This document shows, in pieces, positions 16,734 through 26,433 of a stretch of DNA of 64,000 nt (its first letter is position 1; every line of letters starts with the position of its first letter). The position numbers were made by a program, and so were the translations under genes. The DNA is taken from positions 1 through 64,000 of the forward strand of contig NZ_SHLX01000012.1 in assembly GCF_004764705.1 (NCBI RefSeq), written 5' to 3'. Source of the stretch: Paenibacillus cymbidii (GTDB lineage Bacteria > Bacillota > Bacilli > Paenibacillales > NBRC-103111). The notes under the pieces were generated by a model that was not told the DNA's origin, did no database searches, and saw only the letters and a list, made by a program, of their open reading frames with translations.

Positions 16734-17486
16734 ATGCTTCGATTTGCAGAGAAAACGGTGCTGGTCACCGGCGCGGGCAGAGGGATCGGCAAAGCGACGG
16801 CGGCCAGGTTTGCCGCCGAAGGCGCTACGGTGTGTCTGGTTTCGCTGGAGGAAGGGGAGCTGCACGATGCGGAGCGGGAGCTGCGCGAAGCGGGCGGGAA
16901 CGTTCGCTCCTACGCGGCTGACATATCCGATCCGCAGCAGGCAAACGCGGCGATCGACGACGCGATTGCGGCATCGGGACGGATTGACGTGCTGATCAAC
17001 AACGCCGGCATCGCCTGGGAGGAATCGTTCCTGGACATGAAGCCGGAGCATTGGCGCCGGATGATCGACGTCAATCTGAACGGCATGTTTTACGTGGCGC
17101 AGGCAGCGTCCCGGCAGATGGCCGCCCAGGGCGGCGGCGTCATTCTGAATATGGCCTCGACCAACGGACTTGTCGGAGAAGCGCTGTATGCGCATTACAA
17201 CGCCTCGAAGGGCGGCGTCGTGCTGCTCACGAAAACGATGGCGATCGAGCTTGGCGTTTATGGCATTCGTGTCAACGCGGTATGTCCGGGCTATATTCAG
17301 ACGCCGATGTCGGAGGCGATCGACAATGAAGAGTTCGTCCAGCAATACATCCGCAATAAAATTCCGCTCGGACGTGTCGGCAAGCCGAACGATGTGGCCG
17401 GCGTGTTCGCCTTCCTCGCATCGGACGACGCCGCGTTCATCACCGGCGAAACGATTGTGGTCGATGGCGGACAGCTAGCCATGTGA
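16734..17486 (+). CDS. Short-chain dehydrogenase/reductase
   Basis: The 250-residue SDR has TGAGRGIG (12-19) for cofactor binding, NNAG, a catalytic Ser in the MASTNG segment, YNASK for the Tyr/Lys pair, and the closing GETIVVDGGQLAM. Members oxidise or reduce hydroxyl/keto groups of sugars, polyols and acyl chains. AAAGGAG lies just before the chosen ATG; an apparent 609-residue extension of this frame runs through the M20 gene in the wrong frame and is not real. It probably works with the M20 enzyme on one substrate. Confidence 0.9.
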   Translation: MLRFAEKTVLVTGAGRGIGKATAARFAAEGATVCLVSLEEGELHDAERELREAGGNVRSYAADISDPQQANAAIDDAIAASGRIDVLINNAGIAWEESFLDMKPEHWRRMIDVNLNGMFYVAQAASRQMAAQGGGVILNMASTNGLVGEALYAHYNASKGGVVLLTKTMAIELGVYGIRVNAVCPGYIQTPMSEAIDNEEFVQQYIRNKIPLGRVGKPNDVAGVFAFLASDDAAFITGETIVVDGGQLAM

Positions 17487-17562
17487 AGCGGAACTCGATA
17501 TAACGACGATAAAGGGACGCTGATTCCGGAAAGGATCGTGTCGATACGGCTTCCGTTTTGAC

Positions 17563-17624
17563 CGACATCAAGATCGTCCCCCTGCACGAAAACGGGCGGG
17601 GACGCATCTCGATGTCGTTTTTTT
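17563..17624 (+). terminator. Very strong rho-independent terminator
   Basis: A long hairpin of about 18 pairs (CGACATC outer arm at 17563, closing with GATGTCG at 17611-17617; CGTCCCC/GGGGACG inside) is followed by seven T residues. It isolates the M20/dehydrogenase pair from the next ABC operon. Confidence 0.93.
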
Positions 17625-17637
17625 ATCGGCTGCAAAA

Positions 17638-17675
17638 ATTGCTCATTGTGGCAATGACACGAGGGCGGGTACGAT
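17638..17675 (+). promoter_or_regulatory. Possible promoter/operator of the second ABC operon
   Basis: Because a strong terminator lies just upstream, a promoter must lie here. The best match is TTGTGG, 18 bases, TACGAT, overlapped by an ATTGC...GCAAT inverted repeat at 17638-17655. The boxes are poor, which fits activator dependence. Confidence 0.3.
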
Positions 17676-17724
17676 AAGCGCAGATCAGCTGATTCAAAAC
17701 TGGCGTGGAGGTGGCAACCGGTTA

Positions 17725-18621
17725 TTGGCGAACGCGATATGGCGAAACAGAGGCTTGTATATGCTTGCATTGCCGGGGCTTGCGTATTTTCTCGTATTCA
17801 AGTACGTACCGATGTGGGGCGTGCTGATCGCTTTCCAGCAGTATTCCCCTTACCTCGGTTTTCTGAACAGTCCGTGGGTCGGCTTGGAACACTTTCGGCA
17901 GTTTTTTGCCCATGACGATTTTATCGTGCTGCTGCGCAATACGATGGGCATCAGCCTGCTTAACCTGGTCTTCTTTTTTCCGCTGCCGATCGTGCTCGCG
18001 CTGTTGCTTAACGAAGTGAGGCATGCGTTCTGGCGGCGGATCGTACAGTCGATCGTTTATTTGCCCCATTTTCTGTCGTGGGTCATTATTGTCGGCATTT
18101 CCTTTCTGCTGCTGTCGCAAACGGACGGGGCGGTCAATCGGATGCTGGAGACGGCGGGCTGGCCGAAAATCGCTTTTTTGACCGACCCCGATTACTTCTG
18201 GCCGCTGCTGACCTTGCAGACGATCTGGAAGGAATGCGGCTGGGGCACGATCATCTTCCTTGCCGCGATTGCCGGCATCAATCCGCAATTGTACGAAGCC
18301 GCCCGCATGGACGGAGCGAATCGGCTGCGGCAGGCGCTGCACGTTACCCTGCCCGGCATGCGCAACGTGGTTACGGTGCTGCTGATTTTGCGAATCGGTC
18401 AAATCATGGACGTCGGCTTCGAACAGGTGTTTCTGATGATGAATGCCTCCGTATCGCATGTGGCGGATGTCTTTGAAACATACGTCTATCGCGTTGGCGT
18501 GCAGCAAGGCCAGTTCAGCTACAGCACCGCGGTCGGTCTGTTCAAATCCGTCGTCGGCTTGCTGCTCGTCTTCGGCGCGAATGTGCTCGCGAAGAAGTTC
18601 GGGGAGGAAGGCATTTATTAA
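17725..18621 (+). CDS. Sugar ABC transporter permease, LplB type
   Basis: The 298-residue CUT1 permease has six hydrophobic segments, the EAA loop EAARMDGANRLRQALH and the subfamily terminus KKFGEEGIY. The start is TTG, supported by GGAGGTGG about ten bases upstream. It opens a five-gene operon: permease, permease, lipoprotein, membrane-anchored AraC regulator, cupin-AraC regulator. Being directly upstream of the inositol genes, this transporter could carry inositol or an inositol conjugate, but that is positional inference only. Confidence 0.9.
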   Translation: MANAIWRNRGLYMLALPGLAYFLVFKYVPMWGVLIAFQQYSPYLGFLNSPWVGLEHFRQFFAHDDFIVLLRNTMGISLLNLVFFFPLPIVLALLLNEVRHAFWRRIVQSIVYLPHFLSWVIIVGISFLLLSQTDGAVNRMLETAGWPKIAFLTDPDYFWPLLTLQTIWKECGWGTIIFLAAIAGINPQLYEAARMDGANRLRQALHVTLPGMRNVVTVLLILRIGQIMDVGFEQVFLMMNASVSHVADVFETYVYRVGVQQGQFSYSTAVGLFKSVVGLLLVFGANVLAKKFGEEGIY

Positions 18622-18635
18622 GGAGGAGCCCACCC

Positions 18636-19511
18636 ATGACCAAAGGGCCCAGCGACCGGACGTTCCGCGTCCTTAACGGAGCCGCACTTGCTGCGGTATG
18701 TCTCGTCACACTGTATCCGCTCCTCTACGTGCTTGCGGTATCGTTCGCAACACCGGAAGAATTCCGCACGAAAGGGATCGTGCTGTTCCCCGAGACATGG
18801 ACACTGGAGTCGTACCGCTACCTGCTGTCGACAGGGGCGTTCGTTCGGTCGGTCGGCGTCAGCGCATACTTGGCCGTCGTCGGCACCGTCCTCAGCCTGT
18901 TGGTTACCGGCGCGCTCGCGTACGCGCTGTCGAAGCGCAAGCTGAAAGGACGCAAAACGTTTCTGCTGCTTATTCTCATCACGATTTTATTCAATCCGGG
19001 CATCATTCCGCCTTACTTGCTCGTTCGCGAGCTCGGACTGATCAACAGCCTGTGGTCGATCATCCTGTCGTCGTTGTCGAGCGGCTGGTACGTGTTTTTG
19101 ATGAAAAGCTTTTACGACAACATCCCGGAAAATGTGGAGGAAGCCGCTACGATCGACGGGTGCGGCGACATCGCGGTATGGCGCAAAATCATTCTGCCGC
19201 TGTCGCTGCCGGCCATGGCCGCCTTCGGGTTGTTCTACGCGGTCAGCTACTGGAATTCCTTCTTTCTGGCGGTGCTGTACGTGAACGATTATCACAAGTG
19301 GCCGCTGCAGGTGCTGCTGCAGAACATGCTGATCGATTCTTCCACCGCAGGCGGCGAAATGGCCGCCGAGATGAACCGGGAACGAAGCATTCCCGTGCAA
19401 ACGTTGAAGATGGCCGCCGTCGTCATCTCCACCATTCCGATTCTGCTCGTTTATCCGTTCTTGCAGAAGCATTTCGATAAAGGCGTCATGCTTGGCTCGG
19501 TGAAAGAATAA
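18636..19511 (+). CDS. Sugar ABC transporter permease, YtcP/LplC type
   Basis: The 291-residue partner permease has the EAA loop EAATIDGCGDIAVWRK and ends KGVMLGSVKE. AAGGAGG lies nine bases before the ATG, and the gene starts 14 bases after its partner. The segment before the last membrane helix (SSTAGGEMAAEMNRERSIP) is the variable periplasmic loop seen in the family. Confidence 0.92.
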   Translation: MTKGPSDRTFRVLNGAALAAVCLVTLYPLLYVLAVSFATPEEFRTKGIVLFPETWTLESYRYLLSTGAFVRSVGVSAYLAVVGTVLSLLVTGALAYALSKRKLKGRKTFLLLILITILFNPGIIPPYLLVRELGLINSLWSIILSSLSSGWYVFLMKSFYDNIPENVEEAATIDGCGDIAVWRKIILPLSLPAMAAFGLFYAVSYWNSFFLAVLYVNDYHKWPLQVLLQNMLIDSSTAGGEMAAEMNRERSIPVQTLKMAAVVISTIPILLVYPFLQKHFDKGVMLGSVKE

Positions 19512-19549
19512 GCCGGCTTGCCCATTCCATAAGATGAAGGAGCTTGTCA

Positions 19550-21100
19550 ATGAACAAAAGACTCGTCGCGGGGTTGTCTTCCGTTCTGACGCTTGCATGT
19601 ACGATTTCCGCCTGCAGCAGCAGCGATGCCGGGAAGGGCAAGGACGGCGCTGCCGCCGCTTCGCCGGGCGCATCCGCAAAGCAGCAGGCGCCGCTCGCCA
19701 TCTCGATCATGTCGAAGTTTTATACCGCGGAGCCTCCGGGGCCGGACAACGTCATCGTCAAGGAACTGGAAAAACGCACGAATACGAAGCTGGACATCAC
19801 CTGGGTGTCCCCTAACAACTACGACGATAAAGTCAATGTGACGATGGCCGGCGGCGACATGCCGGAGCTGCTGCTCGTATCCGATCCGTTCGCCCCGCAA
19901 GTGAGGAGCATGGCCGAACAGGGAGCGTTCTGGAATTTGACCCCTTATCTGAAGGATTACAAAAACCTGATGAGCTTCCCGGAGGATACGTGGAACAACA
20001 CGAAAATGGCCGACGGCGGCAATTACGGCATCCCGCGCGTTCGCCCGGTAGAGGGAGGCAGCAACGTCCATTTTCGCAAAGATTGGCTCGACAAGCTGAA
20101 CCTGAAACTGCCGGAAACGATCGACGACGTATACAAAGTGTGGAAAGCGTTCGCGCAAAACGATCCGGACGGCAACGGCAAAAACGACACCTACGGCTTT
20201 GCCGGAGCGGTCAACGTCGGCAGCCTGGGTGCGTTTGCCTGGATCGAAAATGTGTTTACGGGCAATAACGGGCCGTGGAAGGTGCAGGACGGCAAGTTGA
20301 TCAACGTCAATTTGGAAAAAGATATCCGCGATGCGCTCGTATGGATGGCGAATTTGTACAAAGAGAAGATCATCCCCGAGGAGTTTGCCGTCATGAAGGA
20401 GAGCCAGGCGAACGATTTGATCTTTGCCGGCCGCGTCGGGTCGTCGATGGATACGGTGGAAGGAACGTGGGAGGACATTACCGAGGTGCGGAAAGTAAAG
20501 CCGGACGCCGATTTCGCGATCGCCCCCTCCATCGCGGGGCCGTACGGGCCGTATATCGCAAGAGACAGCGGGTATTTCGGCATGTTCGTCATACCGAAGA
20601 AGGTGCCGGAAAACAAAATGAAACAATTGCTTGCGTTCATGGATTACGGCGCTTCGGAGGAAGGCTCCGATTTGGCCAACTACGGCCTGAAGGGGGTCCA
20701 CTACAACGAGGAGAACGGCGTGAAGGTGGCGACGGATCAAGCGATCAAGGATATTGTCGGGCAGCAGGCGATGGGCCAAATTTTGCTCAAGTACGATAAG
20801 TATTTGCGCGCCTACCGCACCGGCATGCCGGCGAACGTGTTCCAGCAATACAAAAAAGTAATCGACGACAGCGCCAAAGTGAGCAAGCCGAACCCTTCGG
20901 TCGGCCTGTTCTCGGAAACGTACGTGAAGCTGGGCAGCGAATACAACAAAAAATGGAACGACCTCAAAATTAAAGTCATCATGGGTTCGGAACCGATCGC
21001 ATCATGGGACAGCTACGTCACCCAATTGAAGACGGACAAGGATTTTCAGAAAATGACGAGCGAAATGAATGATGCGTACCAGAAACGGATGAAAAAATAA
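19550..21100 (+). CDS. Extracellular solute-binding lipoprotein
   Basis: The 516-residue receptor of the second triad has a signal peptide with lipobox ISAC and lipidated Cys22, a short Ala/Gly/Lys linker, and a binding domain with the NDPDGNGKNDTYG calcium-loop motif. AAGGAG is seven bases before the ATG; an in-frame TTG two codons earlier sits on the ribosome site itself. Unlike the other three receptors in the window, its gene runs directly into a regulator gene 17 bases on, without a hairpin. Confidence 0.92.
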   Translation: MNKRLVAGLSSVLTLACTISACSSSDAGKGKDGAAAASPGASAKQQAPLAISIMSKFYTAEPPGPDNVIVKELEKRTNTKLDITWVSPNNYDDKVNVTMAGGDMPELLLVSDPFAPQVRSMAEQGAFWNLTPYLKDYKNLMSFPEDTWNNTKMADGGNYGIPRVRPVEGGSNVHFRKDWLDKLNLKLPETIDDVYKVWKAFAQNDPDGNGKNDTYGFAGAVNVGSLGAFAWIENVFTGNNGPWKVQDGKLINVNLEKDIRDALVWMANLYKEKIIPEEFAVMKESQANDLIFAGRVGSSMDTVEGTWEDITEVRKVKPDADFAIAPSIAGPYGPYIARDSGYFGMFVIPKKVPENKMKQLLAFMDYGASEEGSDLANYGLKGVHYNEENGVKVATDQAIKDIVGQQAMGQILLKYDKYLRAYRTGMPANVFQQYKKVIDDSAKVSKPNPSVGLFSETYVKLGSEYNKKWNDLKIKVIMGSEPIASWDSYVTQLKTDKDFQKMTSEMNDAYQKRMKK

Positions 21101-21117
21101 GGCGGAGGAACCGGAAC

Positions 21118-23472
21118 ATGCGGAAACTGCTCAGAACGTTCGGCAAGTGGTACGACATCTCGTTCATCAGACGGCGGTTGTATTGGCGCACGTTGACGAT
21201 CGTGTTGTTGACCGCCACGTTTCCGACGACACTCGTTGCCGTCAGCACCTACTATTTGGGTAAAAGCAAAATCGAGGCGGAGGCGAACCGGACCAACGTT
21301 CTGAGGTTTCAGCATGTAAGCAACGGGATTACGGATAAAATCGGTCAACTCGAGCTGTTCGTCAGCCGTTGGGCGTTCAGCCCGATGTTCGACGAAAAGC
21401 TGCGCAATTTCGACCTGCACATGCAAATCGACCAGATCAAGGATTTGATGCAATCGCTCTATATGATCAGCGACTCCAATCCGCTGGTAGCCAACATTCG
21501 GCTGTATCTCGACGCGCCTGCGGTGCTGCTGTCGGGCGATCAAGGCTTGACGGCGGTGCCCGAAACCGAGCGCAGCCGGCTTCATTCGCTGTTGTTCCAA
21601 CCGACGGGCTTGTTCTGGGAATACGGCCTGACGGATCGTTCCAAGGCGGGGGACACTCCCCCCGCCGTTTCCTTCGTTGCCAAGCTGCCGTGGTACGATG
21701 TGCGGCCTTACGGCGCGATCATCGTCGATCTGAACATGGCGGAGCTGCAAACGGCGATTGCCCAGATGAATCCGGACGGGCTCGGCGTATCGATGATTTT
21801 GCGGGCGGACGGGGAAAGGCTGACGGCGGCAGGGAAAGCCGGCGCCGAGGATTCGCCGCTCGAATCGGCGCTGCGCCGCGAAATGACGCAGGCGGCCGGA
21901 AGCTCGGGCACGTTCCGCTTCCGCTACGACGGGAACGAATACGACGCCTATTATGCCCGGTTGCCGCGGGTAGGCTGGACCTATGTCGCCACCGTGCCGT
22001 TGACCGCGTTGACGGAGTCCGTTGCCGAAACTTCGCGATGGACCATCGCCGTCAGCTTGCTTGTGATGGCGGCGGCGCTCGTCATTTCCCTGCTCGCCTC
22101 GCGCACGATGTACCGGCCGATCCGATACGTCATGCAGCTTTTGGCCGGGGGAAGGGCAACCGTGTCGGCGTCGGCGGACTCTACGGACGAAATCCGCTTC
22201 ATCGAGCGGCAGTGGTTGCATTTTGCCCGGGAAAGCTCGATTCTGCAGTCGCGTCTGGAAGATCAGCTGCCGCTGCTGCGGGAAGTGTTTCTGTTCCAGC
22301 TTATCCACGGGCACTATTATTACTTGTCCGAAACGGAATTGCACAACCGCATGACGCAATACGGCTGGGATGTGGACCGCAAGCTGTACGTCGCCATGAT
22401 CGTCGAGCTGTCCGGCTATTCGAATTTGGCGGGCCGGTTTGCGGAAGGAGACGAGCAGCTGGTGACGTTTGCGGCGGCGAACATTGCCGGCGAATTGGCC
22501 GCAACGAAGTTCGCGCAGACGGAAATCGTCAACTTTCAGGATCTGTCGGTCGGAGTGATCGCGATCTTCGAGCGGCAGGGCGATCCGCTGCAGCTTCGGA
22601 GCGAATGTCTGCAATTCGCCGGCGAGTTGGCCGATTCCCTGCATCGGCTGCTGCGCATGAACATCGCCATCGTAATCGCCAGGCTCCAGGATGAAATCAA
22701 ACAGCTGCCGGAAGTGTTCAAGGAATCCAGGCATGCGCTGCAATACCGGGATGTGCAGGCCACTACGCAATTGCTCGATATGGAGGAGCTCGTTCCGCAA
22801 GGAACGCATGCGGTGGATTATCCGTTCGAGACGGAGAAGGCGGTCATCCAGGCGATGCGGATGGGGCTTGAGGACAATGCGGCGCAAACGATCGGGCAGT
22901 TTGCCGACGACTTGCGGCGCACGGCGGCCACCGCCGCCCAACTGCAGCAAGGAATGATCCAGCTGCTTGGCAATTTGCTGAATGCGATGCGGCTGCTCGG
23001 CTTCAACCCGTTTCAGCTGTACGAAGGAAACAATTTGCACGAGCAGCTGATCCAATTGAAGGAACCGGCGGAGATGGTCCGATGGTTTCGGCATAAAGTG
23101 ATCACGCCCTTCATGGGGGAGCTGCATAACGCAAGAGATGTGCAAACCAGGCTGATGGTGGAACGGGTCATCCGCACGATCGAAACCCGGTATATGACCG
23201 ATCTTTCGCTCGAAGCGTGCGCCGAATGGCACGGCACCAGTCCGTACTCGCTCAGCAAGGCGTTCAAGCTGGTGACCGGCGTCAATTTTATCGACTACGT
23301 GACCAGGATCAGAATCGACACCGCGAAGCAGCTGCTGCTGGACACGAGTCTGACGATCAACGAAATTGCCCGGCGCGTCGGCTACCAGCCGCCCCACTTG
23401 ATTCGCACGTTCAAAAAATATGAAAGAATGACGCCCGGTCAGTATCGCGGCAACCGTTCGGAAAGCGAGTGA
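21118..23472 (+). CDS. Membrane-anchored AraC-family regulator with extracytoplasmic sensor
   Basis: The 784-residue protein has a membrane segment at about 26-47, an extracytoplasmic Cache-like sensor at about 48-300, a second membrane segment at about 306-326, a HAMP-like linker, a central cytoplasmic region, and a C-terminal AraC double helix-turn-helix at about 685-780 (GVNFIDYVTRIRIDTAKQLL). Such one-protein sensors in Paenibacillaceae sit next to LplB/YtcP triads and are thought to sense the bound sugar outside. It lies between the receptor gene and a cupin-AraC gene, in one transcript. Confidence 0.9.
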   Translation: MRKLLRTFGKWYDISFIRRRLYWRTLTIVLLTATFPTTLVAVSTYYLGKSKIEAEANRTNVLRFQHVSNGITDKIGQLELFVSRWAFSPMFDEKLRNFDLHMQIDQIKDLMQSLYMISDSNPLVANIRLYLDAPAVLLSGDQGLTAVPETERSRLHSLLFQPTGLFWEYGLTDRSKAGDTPPAVSFVAKLPWYDVRPYGAIIVDLNMAELQTAIAQMNPDGLGVSMILRADGERLTAAGKAGAEDSPLESALRREMTQAAGSSGTFRFRYDGNEYDAYYARLPRVGWTYVATVPLTALTESVAETSRWTIAVSLLVMAAALVISLLASRTMYRPIRYVMQLLAGGRATVSASADSTDEIRFIERQWLHFARESSILQSRLEDQLPLLREVFLFQLIHGHYYYLSETELHNRMTQYGWDVDRKLYVAMIVELSGYSNLAGRFAEGDEQLVTFAAANIAGELAATKFAQTEIVNFQDLSVGVIAIFERQGDPLQLRSECLQFAGELADSLHRLLRMNIAIVIARLQDEIKQLPEVFKESRHALQYRDVQATTQLLDMEELVPQGTHAVDYPFETEKAVIQAMRMGLEDNAAQTIGQFADDLRRTAATAAQLQQGMIQLLGNLLNAMRLLGFNPFQLYEGNNLHEQLIQLKEPAEMVRWFRHKVITPFMGELHNARDVQTRLMVERVIRTIETRYMTDLSLEACAEWHGTSPYSLSKAFKLVTGVNFIDYVTRIRIDTAKQLLLDTSLTINEIARRVGYQPPHLIRTFKKYERMTPGQYRGNRSESE

Positions 23473-23478
23473 AACGAA

Positions 23479-24381
23479 ATGGATGCGGAGAGCGTTTACC
23501 GGCACGAGGAGTTTATGGAGCAAGAGTTTCCGGTTTCCTTCCACATTTTGCGGCATCATGAACTGAACGTTCGGAAGCACGCCCACGACTACATCCAGCT
23601 GATCTATGTGAACAAGGGAGCCTGCACCCATCATCTGCAATCGCACAAGTACACGATTATGAAAGGGGATCTGCTGTACATTCCGCCGTATGTTTCCCAT
23701 GCGTTCGCGCCGATTGCCGGGCGGGAGACCGAGATCGTGCAGCTGGATTTTACGATGCGGCTGCTCGGCGGAATCGCAGAAGCGGGCGGAGCGGAAGGGG
23801 CGGACGGGAACGGGGACGCGGAAGGAGATGTCCTGGAAGCGTTCGACCTTGGCAAACCGAAAATTACCGTCGACGTCCGGACGCAATTCGAGCTGGAGCA
23901 CACGCTTGCCTTGATCGGTCGGGAGCTTGCGGAACGGCGTCCCGGATTCCGCCAGATCGTCAAGGCCGAGCTGGTCAAGCTGCTGCTTTACGTCGGCCGG
24001 GAAATCGGCTTCGGCGGCGAAGGCGGCAGCGTTGCGGCAGGGATTCGCCCGCGCCGCCATCGCAAGCTGAAAGAAGCGATCGTTTACGTCAATCAGCATT
24101 ATACCGAGGAGCTGAAGCTGAGCGACATTTCGCGCATGGCGGGACTTGCGACCGGCTATTTCTGCGTGCTGTTCAAACAAACGACCGGGCAAACGTTCGT
24201 CGACTATGTCAATCATTTGCGCATTAGGTTGTCGATGCGGCTGATCCGCGAATCCGATATGAAGATCATCGATATTTTCCTGTCGGCCGGGTTCAATCAT
24301 ATCGGGCATTTCAATCGCATGTTTCGCAAAATGACCGGCGTTACGCCGTCGCAGTACCGCAGGCTGGCGGAAGGGCGTTAG
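23479..24381 (+). CDS. AraC-family regulator with N-terminal cupin
   Basis: The 300-residue protein has a cupin sensor (KHAHDYIQLIYVNKGAC, GDLLYIPPYVSHAF) and a C-terminal AraC domain ending GFNHIGHFNRMFRKMTG. It is a paralogue of the regulator at 14134. A Gly/Ala/Asp-rich insertion at about 98-118 (AGGAEGADGNGDAEGD) between the cupin and the helical linker is absent from that paralogue. Only six bases separate it from the membrane-anchored regulator, and no strong ribosome site is visible, so translation is probably coupled. It is well placed to control the iol genes starting about 120 bases further on. Confidence 0.88.
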   Translation: MDAESVYRHEEFMEQEFPVSFHILRHHELNVRKHAHDYIQLIYVNKGACTHHLQSHKYTIMKGDLLYIPPYVSHAFAPIAGRETEIVQLDFTMRLLGGIAEAGGAEGADGNGDAEGDVLEAFDLGKPKITVDVRTQFELEHTLALIGRELAERRPGFRQIVKAELVKLLLYVGREIGFGGEGGSVAAGIRPRRHRKLKEAIVYVNQHYTEELKLSDISRMAGLATGYFCVLFKQTTGQTFVDYVNHLRIRLSMRLIRESDMKIIDIFLSAGFNHIGHFNRMFRKMTGVTPSQYRRLAEGR

Positions 24382-24437
24382 TCGCGGAACAAGTTGGCGG
24401 GGATATGAAAATGAGCGCAGTTTGTATGCGAAATGCG

Positions 24438-24467
24438 TTGGAACGGAGCGCGCAACAGCATTACGAT
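24438..24467 (+). promoter_or_regulatory. Weak promoter candidate before iolD
   Basis: TTGGAA and TACGAT are separated by 18 bases in the 120-bp gap between the regulator and iolD. No terminator is visible in the gap, so read-through from the regulator genes is also possible. Confidence 0.35.
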
Positions 24468-24508
24468 CAAAGACAGCAATTGATTAGTCAAAAAAAGGGG
24501 GCGTGAGC

Positions 24509-26377
24509 GTGAGTACGGTTCGTCTGACGATGGCGCAGGCGCTGCTGCGCTTTCTCGATCGGCAGTATGTACGCTTCGACGGGCGGGAAATCAAGCTCGT
24601 GCAAGGCGTCATGGGCATCTTCGGCCACGGCAATGTGATGGGAATCGGCGAAGCGCTGGAGCACGACGCCGGGGAACTGACGTTCATCCAGGGGAAAAAC
24701 GAGCAGGGCATGGTCCATGCGGCTGCCGCCTTCGCCAAGCAGCGCAACCGGCTGCAACTGTTCGCCTGCACGTCTTCGGTCGGGCCGGGCGCGCTCAACA
24801 TGGTGACGGCGGCGGCGACGGCGACCGCCAACCGGCTGCCGGTGCTGCTGCTGCCGGGCGACAATTTCGCCAGCCGACAGCCGGACCCGGCGCTGCAGCA
24901 GCTGGAGATGCCGCACGATTACACCGTGGCGGCAACCGACGCATTTCGTGCGGTCAGCAAGTATTGGGACCGCATCGTGCGGCCGGAGCAGCTGATGACG
25001 GCGGCGCTGCAGGCGATGCGGGTGCTGACCGATCCGGCCGAGACGGGGGCGGTGACGCTGGCGCTACCGCAGGACGTGCAGGCCGAAGCGTACGACTACC
25101 CGGCGTCCTTCTTCGCCAGGCGCGTGCACGAGATCGAACGGCGGTTGCCGGGCGAAGAGGCGCTGCGCCGGGCGGCGGCGTGCATGCGCGGCAAGCGCCG
25201 GCCGCTCCTGATCGCCGGCGGCGGCGTGCTTTATTCCGGCGCGGAGCGGGAGCTGGCGGCATTCGCCGAAACGTTCGGCATCCCCGTCGCCGAGACGCAG
25301 GCGGGCAAAGGCGCGCTGCCCTGGGATCACCCGCTGCAGGCGGGGGCGATCGGCGTCACCGGTTCGGCGGCGGCCAATCGGCTGGCGCAGGAGGCCGATC
25401 TGATCATCGGCGTCGGCACGCGGTATTCCGATTTCACGACGGCGTCGAAGTGGCTGTTCCGGCAGGAAAACGCGGCCTTCGTCAATATCAACGTAAACGC
25501 GCTGGACGCGATGAAGCTGGACGGCTTGCGCGTCGTCGGCGATGCCCGGGAGACGCTGCGGCACTTGCGGAGCGAACTGGAGCGCGCGGGCTACCGGTCC
25601 GGCTACGCGGACGGGGAAATCGCGCTGCTTGCGGGGCAATGGCGCGAGGAGTGCGACCGGCTGTACGGGATCGAACATCCGGAAGGGTTGGCGCAGACGA
25701 CGGCGCTCGGCGTCGTCAACCGGTTCGTCTCCGCCCGCGCCGTCGTCGTGAACGCGGCGGGCAGTCTGCCGGGCGATCTGCACCGGCTGTGGCGCTGCGC
25801 GGAGCCGAAGACGTACCACATGGAGTACGGCTTCTCCTGCATGGGCTACGAGGTGGCCGGCGCATTCGGCGCCGCTCTTGCCGAGCCGGAGCGGGACGTA
25901 TACGCCATTGTCGGCGACGGCAGCTACCTGATGCTGCACTCGGAGCTGCTGACCAGCTTGCAGGAAGGCGTGAAGCTGACGGTGCTGCTGTTCGACAATC
26001 ACGGCTTCCAGTGCATCCATCAGCTGCAGCGGGCGAACGGGAGCGCCGGCTTCGGCAACGAATTCCGCTTCCGCGAACGAACGCCGAGCGGGCGGTTGAC
26101 GAGCGGCCGCATGCCGATCGATTATGCCGCCCATGCCGCCAGCATGGGCGCCCGGACGTACCGGGCGACAACCGCCCGCGAGCTGCAGGAGGCGCTCGAG
26201 ATGGCGAAGCGGGATCCGGTGTCCGTTCTGATCGACATCAAGGTCGTGCCCGGCACGAATACGGGCGGCTACGATTCGTGGTGGCATGTCGGAGTGCCGA
26301 AAGTGTCGAACGGGGAACAGGTCGCGGAAGCGGGGCGACGAATGGACGACCGGCTGCGGGAAGCGAAGGCGTATTAG
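24509..26377 (+). CDS. iolD: 3D-(3,5/4)-trihydroxycyclohexane-1,2-dione acylhydrolase
   Basis: The 622-residue thiamine-diphosphate enzyme opens the cyclohexane ring of the diketo intermediate in myo-inositol catabolism to give 5-deoxy-glucuronate. Visible marks are GKNEQGM with Glu65 (the ThDP-activating Glu), VGPGALNMV, and the C-terminal ThDP/Mg motif beginning GDGSYLML and ending in FDNHGF. The end WWHVGVPKVS matches known IolD proteins by eye. The start is taken as the second GTG, eight bases after AAGGGGG; an earlier in-frame GTG at 24503 lies too close to the ribosome site. It is the first gene of the iolDECGB cluster. Confidence 0.95.
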   Translation: MSTVRLTMAQALLRFLDRQYVRFDGREIKLVQGVMGIFGHGNVMGIGEALEHDAGELTFIQGKNEQGMVHAAAAFAKQRNRLQLFACTSSVGPGALNMVTAAATATANRLPVLLLPGDNFASRQPDPALQQLEMPHDYTVAATDAFRAVSKYWDRIVRPEQLMTAALQAMRVLTDPAETGAVTLALPQDVQAEAYDYPASFFARRVHEIERRLPGEEALRRAAACMRGKRRPLLIAGGGVLYSGAERELAAFAETFGIPVAETQAGKGALPWDHPLQAGAIGVTGSAAANRLAQEADLIIGVGTRYSDFTTASKWLFRQENAAFVNINVNALDAMKLDGLRVVGDARETLRHLRSELERAGYRSGYADGEIALLAGQWREECDRLYGIEHPEGLAQTTALGVVNRFVSARAVVVNAAGSLPGDLHRLWRCAEPKTYHMEYGFSCMGYEVAGAFGAALAEPERDVYAIVGDGSYLMLHSELLTSLQEGVKLTVLLFDNHGFQCIHQLQRANGSAGFGNEFRFRERTPSGRLTSGRMPIDYAAHAASMGARTYRATTARELQEALEMAKRDPVSVLIDIKVVPGTNTGGYDSWWHVGVPKVSNGEQVAEAGRRMDDRLREAKAY

Positions 26378-26433
26378 GGGGCAGGCAAGCCCCGGCTTCG
26401 CGGCCGGCGGGCAGGCGAGAAAGGAGCGGACAC

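Noticed and set aside
21046..24309. A 1087-codon open frame on the minus strand
   Set aside because: It is antisense to two well-supported AraC regulator genes and shows no recognisable domain; a GC-driven shadow.
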